Source: JBFWRK01 sp050248955
GTDB taxonomy: Bacteria; Actinomycetota; Acidimicrobiia; Acidimicrobiales; Ilumatobacteraceae
DNA length: 6,407 bases
Direction: 5' to 3'
Assembly: GCA_050248955.1 (NCBI GenBank)
Contig: JBFWRK010000053.1
Span: 1 to 6,407 of the forward strand
The position numbers and the translations under genes are program-made. This document shows, piece by piece, positions 1 through 5,484 of this stretch. The notes below the pieces were generated by a model, which saw only the letters and a list, made by a program, of their open reading frames with translations, did no database searches and was not told where the DNA came from. Numbering within the stretch: position 1 is the stretch's first letter; every line of letters starts with the position of its first letter.

Positions 1-99
1 GACGTCATCGCCTACAAACTCAACAACCGGCCTCGACAAACCCTCGGCTGGATGAAACCATCACGAGCACTCGCCGACCTCGTTGCGCCGACTGCTTGA
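1..99 (+). CDS. IS30-family transposase, C-terminal end (partial, cut by window edge)
   Basis: Frame 1 is open from the first base to a TGA at 97-99 and encodes the last 32 residues of a protein. It contains LNNRPRQTLGWMKPS, which matches the highly conserved C-terminal signature of IS30-family DDE transposases (LN.RPR.TLGW.TP), followed by the usual short tail. The family cuts and joins element ends during transposition; the catalytic DDE residues would lie outside the window, so intactness cannot be judged. The stop falls within a stretch resembling an IS30-type element end (82-106), so little or no element DNA remains beyond it. In actinobacterial relatives lysA and argS usually lie upstream of hom; here an insertion sequence lies there. 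The family call is firm; the state of the element is unknown. Confidence 0.85.
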   Translation, partial: DVIAYKLNNRPRQTLGWMKPSRALADLVAPTA

Positions 100-106
100 T
101 TCCGCC
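82..106. mobile_element. Possible right-hand terminal repeat of the IS30-like element
   Basis: Read on the minus strand, this stretch begins GGCGGAATCAAG and ends GGCGCAAC. From memory this resembles terminal inverted repeats of actinobacterial IS30-family elements, and it overlaps the transposase stop codon, as is common in that family. The other end of the element and the target duplication are outside the window, so the pairing cannot be tested here. Treat it as a candidate boundary only. Confidence 0.35.
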
Positions 107-121
107 GTCCGGCTGGGAGCG

Positions 122-214
122 GAGAACCGGTTGGGAGTCGTCGGCGAGCAGAGAACCGGTCGGGAGTCGTCGGCGAGCAGAGAACCGGTCGGGAGTCGTC
201 GGCGAGCAGAGAAC
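122..214. repeat. 29-bp tandem repeat, three full copies plus a short partial copy
   Basis: Copies lie at 122-150, 151-179 and 180-208, with six bases of a fourth (GAGAAC) at 209-214. Each unit begins GAGAACCGGT and ends CGTCGGCGAGCA. Copies 2 and 3 are identical; copy 1 differs at one base (TTGGG instead of TCGGG). A degenerate piece of the same unit (CCGGCTGGGAGC) is visible at 109-120, directly after the transposase end. The unit is 29 bp, not a multiple of three, so the array is not protein-coding: the reading frame shifts from copy to copy. With no spacers between copies it is not a CRISPR array. Near-identity of the copies suggests recent expansion by slippage. Function unknown. Confidence 0.9.
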
Positions 215-337
215 CCGGGGAGGACGGGACTGGGCCGCGAGGCGGCTGCTGCGGCGCACCAGGGCCGCGTGGAGTGGTCACCCCGGCCATCACGACGTTG
301 TGGCGAATTCGGCTCAGCCGACCCGGACCGGCGACAA
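215..337. other. Non-coding stretch between the repeat array and the hom leader
   Basis: I see no convincing gene here; open frames on both strands look like high-GC shadows with no family resemblance. The only distinct element is a perfect 6+1+6 inverted repeat, TCGGCTCAGCCGA, at 309-321, which could be a regulator site but is short enough to arise by chance. I could not find a convincing -35/-10 pair for hom in this stretch. Confidence 0.4.
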
Positions 338-393
338 GGGGGCGGGGGAGATGGGCCGGGGTGGGCGGGAACCGAGGTGCTCGGGGTGAGGGG
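338..393 (+). promoter_or_regulatory. Cluster of G-runs ahead of hom (possible G-quadruplex leader; contains the likely ribosome binding site)
   Basis: Runs of three or more G lie at 338-342, 344-348, 353-355, 358-361, 363-365 and 367-369, separated by one to four bases, with two further runs at 383-386 and 390-393. The first six fit the usual G-quadruplex pattern (four or more runs of at least three G with loops of one to seven bases). The runs are on the coding strand, so both the DNA and the hom mRNA leader could fold. The last purine run, GGTGAGGGG (385-393), is also the only plausible Shine-Dalgarno sequence for hom. The motif is seen directly; folding and any control of translation are inference. 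Confidence 0.45.
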
Positions 394-395
394 TG

Positions 396-1706
396 ATGGA
401 TACCCTGCCGGCCGTGACTGAGCCCAAACTCGTTCGTGTCGGCGTCCTCGGGTGCGGCAACGTCGGTGCCGCGTTCGTGCAACTCGTGGCACAGCAGGCG
501 GACCGGATCGCCGCCCGGTCCGGGGTCCGTCTCGAGATCACCAGGGTCGCGGTGCGCAACCTCGCCCGCGAGCGCGAAGTCGAGCTCCCCGAGGGCATCC
601 TCACGCGAGAAGCGCACGCGCTCGTCGAGGACCCCGACGTCGACCTCGTGGTCGAGGTGATCGGCGGCATCGAGCCCGCCCGCGAGCTCATCCGCACCGC
701 GATCGGCCACGGCAAGCCGGTCGTGACGGCGAACAAGGAGCTCCTCGCGAACGTAGGCGCCGAGCTGTACGCCGCGGCCGACGAGGCCGGTGTCGACCTG
801 CTGTTCGAGGCGGCGGTCGCCGGCGGCATCCCGTTGATCAGAGCGCTCCGCGAGAGCCTGCGTGGAGAGCCGATCCGACGGGTCCTCGGCATCGTCAACG
901 GCACCACGAACTACATCCTCACGAAGATGAGCGAGGACGGTGCCGACTACGGCGCCGCGCTCAGCGAAGCGCAGCGCCTCGGTTACGCCGAGCGGGACCC
1001 GACAGCCGATGTCGACGGCTTCGACGCCGCAGCGAAGGCGGCGATCATCGCCACGGTCGCCTTCGGCGCGAAGGTCGTCGCCGGCGACGTGTACCACGAG
1101 GGCATCAGCCGCGTCACGCCCGAGGACATCGCGGTGGCGCGCCGGCTCGGCTACGTCGTGAAGCTGCTCGCGATCTGCGAGCGCGACGCGACGACCGGCG
1201 CGGTCGCAGTCCGCGTCCACCCGGCGATGGTCCCCGTGCAGCACCCGCTCGCCAGCGTGCGCGACAGCTACAACGCGGTGTTCATCGAGGGCGACGCGGT
1301 GGGGTCGCTGATGCTCTACGGCCGCGGCGCCGGTGGCGGGCCGACCGCGAGCGCCGTGCTGGGCGACACGATCGACGCCGCCGTCAACCTCAGGGCGGGC
1401 ACCCATGGCTCGCTCGGGGTGCTCGAGCGGGTCACGACCAGCGCCATCGACGAGACGAGCGCGGAGTACCTCCTCAGCCTCGAGGTCGCCGATCAGCCGG
1501 GGGTGCTCCACGCGGTGACCGGGGTCTTCGCTCGCAACGACGTCAGCATCCGCGCTGCCGAGCAGGAAGGCATCGGCGACGACGCCCGGCTGGTGTTCAT
1601 CACGCACGACGCCCTCGAGGCGGCGGTGCAGGCGACCGTGCGCGAGCTGCGCGAGCTCGATGTCGTGAAGCAGGTCGGTGGCCTGCTGCGCGTGATCGCC
1701 GGCTGA
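396..1706 (+). CDS. hom: Homoserine dehydrogenase with C-terminal ACT domain
   Basis: The enzyme reduces L-aspartate-4-semialdehyde to L-homoserine with NAD(P)H, the branch step to threonine and methionine, in the cytoplasm. The 436-residue product is of normal length for the monofunctional actinobacterial form. The nucleotide-binding glycine motif GCGNVG is at residues 19-24 and TANKELLA at 111-118. The substrate-domain signature NGTTNYIL is at 168-175, and the segment around 198-214 includes Asp210 and Lys214, which match the catalytic Asp/Lys pair known in the yeast enzyme. GRGAGGGPTASAV is at 309-321. An ACT domain from about 357 to 432 (LEVADQPGVL) is the usual site of threonine feedback inhibition. 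The start is uncertain: GTG 393, ATG 396 and GTG 414 are all in frame; ATG 396 follows a purine-rich GGTGAGGGG, though the gap is short. thrC follows 17 bp after the stop. The functional call is firm. Confidence 0.95.
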   Translation: MDTLPAVTEPKLVRVGVLGCGNVGAAFVQLVAQQADRIAARSGVRLEITRVAVRNLAREREVELPEGILTREAHALVEDPDVDLVVEVIGGIEPARELIRTAIGHGKPVVTANKELLANVGAELYAAADEAGVDLLFEAAVAGGIPLIRALRESLRGEPIRRVLGIVNGTTNYILTKMSEDGADYGAALSEAQRLGYAERDPTADVDGFDAAAKAAIIATVAFGAKVVAGDVYHEGISRVTPEDIAVARRLGYVVKLLAICERDATTGAVAVRVHPAMVPVQHPLASVRDSYNAVFIEGDAVGSLMLYGRGAGGGPTASAVLGDTIDAAVNLRAGTHGSLGVLERVTTSAIDETSAEYLLSLEVADQPGVLHAVTGVFARNDVSIRAAEQEGIGDDARLVFITHDALEAAVQATVRELRELDVVKQVGGLLRVIAG

Positions 1707-1723
1707 GCGGCGAGAATCGGACC

Positions 1724-3103
1724 ATGCAGTACGTCTCGACCCGCGGGTCCGCGCCGATGCTGGGGTTCGCTGACGTGCTACTCGCCGGGCTCGCGACCGA
1801 CGGCGGCCTCTACGTCCCCGAGTGCTGGCCGACGCTGTCAGCCGAGCTCCCGGTCGGGTCTTACGCCGATCTCGCGGCGTGCGTGATGGCCCCGTTCCTC
1901 GGCGGCGAGATCGCCGGCGACGTCTTCGCCTCGATGTGCGCCGATGCCTACGCGACGTTCCGGCACCCAGCCACCACGCCACTCGTCCAGATCGGTCCGG
2001 ACGAGTGGGTGCTCGAGCTGTTCCACGGGCCGACGCTCGCGTTCAAGGACGTCGCACTGCAGCTCGTCGGACGGTTGTTCGACCACGTGCTCGCCGCCCG
2101 GAACGAGCGGGTGATGATCGTCGGCGCAACGTCCGGCGACACCGGGTCGGCGGCGATCGACGGGGTGAGGTCGTGCGCCAACGTCGACATCGTGGTCCTC
2201 TACCCGCAGGGCCGCGTCAGCGAGGTGCAGCGCAGGCAGATGACGACTGTCGATGCGCCGAACGTCCACGCCGTGGCGGTCGAAGGTTCCTTCGACGACT
2301 GCCAGGATCTCGTGAAGGCGATGTTCAACGACACAGCGTTCCGCGAGCGGATGCGGCTGTCGGCGGTGAACTCGATCAACTGGGCGCGAGTGATGGCGCA
2401 GACCGTCTACTACGTGTGGGCGGTCGACCAGCTGGGCGGCCAGCCGATCTCGTTCGCGGTGCCGACCGGCAACTTCGGCAATGTTCTTGCCGGCTGGATC
2501 GCCCGGGCGATGGGCACGCCGATCGAGCAGCTCGTGATCGGCTCGAACACGAACGACATCCTCACCCGCTTCGTGCAGACCCGATCGATGACGACCGCAG
2601 ACGTCGTGCCGACGCTGAGCCCGAGCATGGACATCCAGGTGTCGTCGAACTTCGAGCGTCTGTTGTTCGAGATGAACGGGCGCGACGGCGGGATGACGGC
2701 CGAACAGCTGCGTCGGTTCCGTGCCGTCGGTCGCCTCGACATCGAGGGCGATCAGTACGACGAGTGGATCGAGCCGGTGTTCCGCGCCGCCCGCTTCGAC
2801 GACGACGAGACGTTGGCCACGATCGCTGCGGTGCACGCGGAGAGCGGCATGCTGCTCGATCCGCACTCCGCCGTCGCGCTCGCTGCCGGACGCGCCCATC
2901 GCCGTCCCGGCGTCCCGATGGTCACGCTCGCCACCGCTCATCCGGCGAAGTTCCCGGACGCGGTCGAGCGAGCGACCGGAGTCCGACCGCCGCTGCCGCC
3001 GCATCTCGCGGATCTCTTCGAACGCCCGGAGCGGACCTCGGTGCTGCGAAACGACCTCGCTGCAGTCGAGGCGTTCGTCGCGTCGGTGACGACATCCGGC
3101 TAG
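1724..3103 (+). CDS. thrC: Threonine synthase, long (yeast/C. glutamicum-like) form
   Basis: This pyridoxal-phosphate enzyme converts O-phospho-L-homoserine and water to L-threonine and phosphate, the last step of the pathway. The 459-residue product opens with YVSTRG, then LLAGLATDGGLYVPE (19-33), an N-terminal domain characteristic of the long form. The cofactor lysine is Lys108 in HGPTLAFKDVALQ. GATSGDTGSAA is at 134-144, AVNSINWAR at 214-222 and VPTGNFGN (likely phosphate-binding loop) at 246-253. SPSMDIQVSSNFERLL is at 299-314, and LDPHSAV and ATAHPAKFPDAV near the C-terminus. No key residue appears to be missing. It starts 17 bp after hom, with only a weak purine-rich site (GAGAA at 1713-1717) upstream of the ATG. 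M. tuberculosis carries a shorter ThrC (about 360 residues) at the equivalent place. No thrB follows. Confidence 0.96.
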   Translation: MQYVSTRGSAPMLGFADVLLAGLATDGGLYVPECWPTLSAELPVGSYADLAACVMAPFLGGEIAGDVFASMCADAYATFRHPATTPLVQIGPDEWVLELFHGPTLAFKDVALQLVGRLFDHVLAARNERVMIVGATSGDTGSAAIDGVRSCANVDIVVLYPQGRVSEVQRRQMTTVDAPNVHAVAVEGSFDDCQDLVKAMFNDTAFRERMRLSAVNSINWARVMAQTVYYVWAVDQLGGQPISFAVPTGNFGNVLAGWIARAMGTPIEQLVIGSNTNDILTRFVQTRSMTTADVVPTLSPSMDIQVSSNFERLLFEMNGRDGGMTAEQLRRFRAVGRLDIEGDQYDEWIEPVFRAARFDDDETLATIAAVHAESGMLLDPHSAVALAAGRAHRRPGVPMVTLATAHPAKFPDAVERATGVRPPLPPHLADLFERPERTSVLRNDLAAVEAFVASVTTSG

Positions 3104-3148
3104 CGCGCGACGGCATCGTCGGGGCGGCGCGGCGGGCGTCGTCCGACG

Positions 3149-3177
3149 TTGCGCAAGCTGCTCACCGTGGGTAACGT
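3149..3177 (+). promoter_or_regulatory. Candidate promoter for rho
   Basis: TTGCGC at 3149-3154 and TAACGT at 3172-3177 are separated by 17 bp, the ideal spacing for a housekeeping sigma factor; both hexamers keep the most important bases (TTG and TA...T). Transcription would start near 3184 and give a leader of about 180 nt before rho. A weaker alternative is TTGCAC 3239-3244 with TCTCAT 3261-3266. The position, in the only gap between thrC and rho, supports one of them. Prediction by eye only. Confidence 0.35.
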
Positions 3178-3182
3178 GCCAA

Positions 3183-3202
3183 CTGCTCGGGCTCCCGAGC
3201 AG
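3183..3202 (+). other. Perfect 8-bp hairpin in the thrC-rho gap
   Basis: CTGCTCGG (3183-3190) and CCGAGCAG (3195-3202) pair perfectly around a GCTC loop. No T-run follows (the next bases are GCGTTCGC), so this is not a classic intrinsic terminator. It lies 80 bp after the thrC stop, so it may protect the 3' end of the hom-thrC message, or it may sit at the very 5' end of the rho leader if the upstream candidate promoter is real. Confidence 0.5.
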
Positions 3203-3365
3203 GCGTTCGCGAGATGCGCCCGGAGTTCCATGCCGGGATTGCACGCCTCGGAGCGCTGACTCTCATCTGCTGGCGGTGGGGTAGCCGGCGTCCCCGGTGC
3301 GGTGACGTCCGACGAAGGTGCGTTCCCCGCCCAAGCGCTCGATCCCAGTGGGAAAGTAGGTATCC

Positions 3366-5336
3366 GTGAGCGCGGAAACGCTGGAACGGTCGGTCCTCGA
3401 GGGCAAGGACCGCGATCAGCTGGTCGCGATCGCCCAAGCCCTCGGCGTCAAGTCGGTGTCGCGGGCGAAGAAGGCCGATCTCATCGGCAAGATCCTCGAG
3501 CAGACCGGTAGCGGTCACGATGCGGACCACAGCGGCCGCACGAGCGACACGGCTTCGTCGGACGGCGGCGAGGTGGCCGCGTCCGGACGGGCGTCCCTGC
3601 CCATCGCCGAACCGGTGGACACCACCGTGGCAACAGTGGCAACGGTGGCGACCACCGAGCGCTCCGCTGCAGCGCCGCAGGTCTCGGGGCCAGCGAGCAC
3701 GCCAACGGGCGCGCCCGGCAGCCCAGACGCAGGCGTCGTGCTCGGCCCCGACGGCGAGCCCCTCGCCGAATGGGAGATCGCGCTGCTCGCCCAAGGGGGC
3801 GCACCGGCCGAATCCGGCACGCCCTCGGCTGCCGCGGCACCTGCGGCCTCGCCGGCCCCTGCGCGCCACGCTCCCGACGGCGACACCGATGCCGATCTCG
3901 ACGCTGAGGGTGAGGGCGGCGAGGACGGATCCGGCGACGGCGACGACAGCGGCGAGGGGAATCGCCGGCGACGCCGGCGGCGACGGGGCCGGAACCGCGG
4001 CGACGAACCCGTCTCGGCCGGGGTGACGCCTTCCGGCGGCACGAGCGGTGTCGGCGACCAGCAGAACCGCTTCCAGGACCGCCCACGTGAAGAACGTCCT
4101 CGCGACGACCGCCCGAGAGACGACCGCCCGCGCGACGACCGCTCCCGCGACGACCGCCCGCGTCCCGACGGACAGCGAGACGACGACCGGCCCTCGACCG
4201 CCGAGCCGATCACCGTTGCTGGGTACCTCGACCTCCGCGAGGAGGGCTACGGCTTCCTGCGGGTCAACGGCTACCTCGCCAGCCGCGACGATGCCTACGT
4301 CTCGGTGAAGCAGACCCGTCAGCACGGCCTCCGCCGCGGTGACCACGTCACCGGGCTGATGCGTCCGGCTGGCCGGAACGAGAAGAACGCGGCACTGCTC
4401 GAGATCCACACCGTCAACGGCGACGACCCGGAGAAGGCCCGCAACCGCCCCCGGTTCGAAGACCTCACACCGCTGTTCCCGGACGAGAAGCTGCACCTCT
4501 CCAGCCCGAGCGATCCGACGAACATGACCGCCCGGATCATCGACCTGATCTCGCCGATCGGGAAGGGCCAGCGCGGCCTGATCGTGTCGCCGCCGAAGGC
4601 CGGCAAGACGACGATCATGAAGACGATCGCCACGTCGATCGAGCGCAACAACCCCGAGGTCAAGCTCATCGTGCTGCTCATCGACGAGCGGCCCGAAGAG
4701 GTGACCGACATGCGTCGCACGGTCCAGGGAGAAGTGATCGCGTCGACCTTCGACCGGCCGAGCGAGGAGCACACGCACCTCGCGGAGCTGGCGATCGAGC
4801 GGGCCAAGCGCATGGTCGAATCGGGCCAGGACGTCGTGATCATCCTCGACGGCATCACCCGGCTCAGCCGGGCCTACAACCTCGCCGCGCCGGCGACCGG
4901 ACGGATCATGTCCGGCGGCATCGACGCTGGGGCGCTATACCCGCCGAAGAAGTTCTTCGGCGCCGCCCGGAACATCGAGGAGGGCGGTTCGCTGACGATC
5001 CTCGCCACGGCGCTGGTCGAGACGAACAGCCGCATGGACGACGCGATCTTCGAGGAGTTCAAGGGCACCGGCAACATGGAGCTCCGCCTCGACCGGAAGC
5101 TCGCCGAGCGGCGGATCTTCCCGGCGATCGACGTCGACGCGTCGAGCACCCGCCACGAGGAGCTGCTCTTCGACCGCAAGCAGCTGCAGCTCGTCTGGAA
5201 GCTGCGCCGGGTCCTGTCCGGCCTCGCCGCGGACGGCAACGCCGCCCCTGGTCTCGAGCTGCTCATCGACCGCTTGAAGACGTTCCGCACGAACGACGAG
5301 TTCTTGAACGAGATCTCGAAGCAACCGGCGGTGTAG
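3366..5336 (+). CDS. rho: Transcription termination factor Rho with long disordered Arg-rich insertion
   Basis: Rho is a hexameric RNA-dependent ATPase that loads on nascent RNA and ends transcription. The product has 656 residues against 419 in E. coli. A Rho N-terminal helical domain spans about 9-48 (DRDQLVAIAQALGV). An insertion of low complexity covers about 49-280: Ala/Pro-rich, then acidic (171-198), then eight consecutive Arg (200-207), then RDDRP repeats. The OB-fold RNA-binding domain is at about 283-350 (GYGFLRV, 294-300). ATPase motifs are Walker A PPKAGKTT (409-416), catalytic Glu441 in LIDERPEEVTDM, Walker B VIILD (491-495), and Arg596 in STRHEELL, matching the E. coli arginine finger Arg366. 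Gly496 replaces E. coli Ser266. The GTG start at 3366 follows GTAGG (3356-3360) by 5 bp and gives a complete N-terminal domain. Position before rpmE is conserved in Actinobacteria. Autoregulation is known for Rho in E. coli but not shown here. Confidence 0.98.
   Translation: MSAETLERSVLEGKDRDQLVAIAQALGVKSVSRAKKADLIGKILEQTGSGHDADHSGRTSDTASSDGGEVAASGRASLPIAEPVDTTVATVATVATTERSAAAPQVSGPASTPTGAPGSPDAGVVLGPDGEPLAEWEIALLAQGGAPAESGTPSAAAAPAASPAPARHAPDGDTDADLDAEGEGGEDGSGDGDDSGEGNRRRRRRRRGRNRGDEPVSAGVTPSGGTSGVGDQQNRFQDRPREERPRDDRPRDDRPRDDRSRDDRPRPDGQRDDDRPSTAEPITVAGYLDLREEGYGFLRVNGYLASRDDAYVSVKQTRQHGLRRGDHVTGLMRPAGRNEKNAALLEIHTVNGDDPEKARNRPRFEDLTPLFPDEKLHLSSPSDPTNMTARIIDLISPIGKGQRGLIVSPPKAGKTTIMKTIATSIERNNPEVKLIVLLIDERPEEVTDMRRTVQGEVIASTFDRPSEEHTHLAELAIERAKRMVESGQDVVIILDGITRLSRAYNLAAPATGRIMSGGIDAGALYPPKKFFGAARNIEEGGSLTILATALVETNSRMDDAIFEEFKGTGNMELRLDRKLAERRIFPAIDVDASSTRHEELLFDRKQLQLVWKLRRVLSGLAADGNAAPGLELLIDRLKTFRTNDEFLNEISKQPAV
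4101..4160 (+). repeat. 15-bp in-frame tandem repeat inside rho (RDDRP x4)
   Basis: Four 15-bp units at 4101-4115, 4116-4130, 4131-4145 and 4146-4160 share the core GACGACCG and encode RDDRP, RDDRP, RDDRS and RDDRP (residues 246-265). Flanking REERP (241-245) and RDDDRP (271-276) look like diverged units. The repeats lie in the disordered insertion just before the RNA-binding domain. Because the unit is a multiple of three, copy number can change without breaking the frame. First and fourth copies are identical over all 15 bases. Confidence 0.85.
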
Positions 5337-5411
5337 CGGACTCGTCGTCCGCTTCGCTTCCTCCTCGCGCCGCGTGCGGCTCGTCGCTGGCGCTTCCCTC
5401 GCCGCCGGTGT
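5337..5411 (+). other. Adenine-free, C-rich tract after rho, with a small hairpin
   Basis: From 5341 to 5411 (71 nt) the plus strand contains no A at all; it is richest in C, with many TC and CC steps, notably at 5341-5370. A short stem, GCGGAC (5336-5341) with GTCCGC (5347-5352), begins at the last base of the rho stop codon, but no real T-run follows. No gene is visible. C-rich, structure-poor RNA is what Rho binds, so this could be the Rho-dependent end of the rho message; that is inference. Confidence 0.45.
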
Positions 5412-5456
5412 ATCGGGCGGCGGCCAATGGAATGGCGGGGGCCGGCCGATACACTG
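5406..5456 (+). promoter_or_regulatory. Long inverted repeat over the rpmE promoter region (possible L31 leader or operator)
   Basis: CGGTGTATCGG (5406-5416) pairs with CCGATACACTG (5446-5456): nine perfect pairs in the core, then one G-T pair and one C-G pair outside, separated by 29 bp. Inside the loop GGCC at 5422-5425 can also pair with GGCC at 5440-5443. Ribosomal-protein leader RNAs that bind L31 and repress rpmE are known in Actinobacteria, and this sits at the right place, 28 bp before the rpmE start. However, the right arm contains the best -10 candidate, which would instead make it a DNA operator. I cannot decide between the two from the sequence. Confidence 0.45.
5450..5455 (+). 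promoter_or_regulatory. Candidate -10 element for rpmE
   Basis: TACACT fits the TANNNT pattern common in actinobacterial promoters and would put the transcript start near 5462, about 23 bp before the ATG. The expected -35 region around 5427-5432 (ATGGAA) is poor. The hexamer lies within the right arm of the inverted repeat, so if the promoter is real the arm could be bound by a regulator. Prediction by eye. Confidence 0.35.
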
Positions 5457-5484
5457 CGGAGTCCCTTCTTCTCGGGAGATCGCC

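Noticed and set aside
122..214. CRISPR array
   Set aside because: Units of 29 bp abut directly with no spacers, there are only three, and no cas genes are visible.
20..492. Small open frames on both strands in the region before hom
   Set aside because: They are translations of the 29-bp repeat in different phases and of G-rich DNA; no ribosome binding sites or family resemblance.
452..1700. Second long plus-strand frame overlapping hom, in phase with thrC
   Set aside because: This part is Arg-rich shadow translation of hom that happens to be open into thrC. Real thrC begins at 1724, where family resemblance starts.
12..1982. A 656-codon open frame on the minus strand
   Set aside because: It runs antisense to hom and thrC through several unrelated regions, is full of Arg/Ala/Gly runs and has no family resemblance. 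Long antisense frames are expected in DNA this rich in GC.
3343..3353. TCCCAGTGGGA palindrome just before the rho ribosome binding site
   Set aside because: Only 5+1+5 bases, too short to distinguish from chance and unable to form a stable RNA hairpin with a one-base loop.
3162..4778. A 538-codon open frame on the minus strand across rho
   Set aside because: Antisense to a certain gene and low-complexity; a compositional shadow.
5336..5352. Intrinsic terminator directly after rho
   Set aside because: The 6-bp stem is weak and the following bases are C-rich rather than a T-run.
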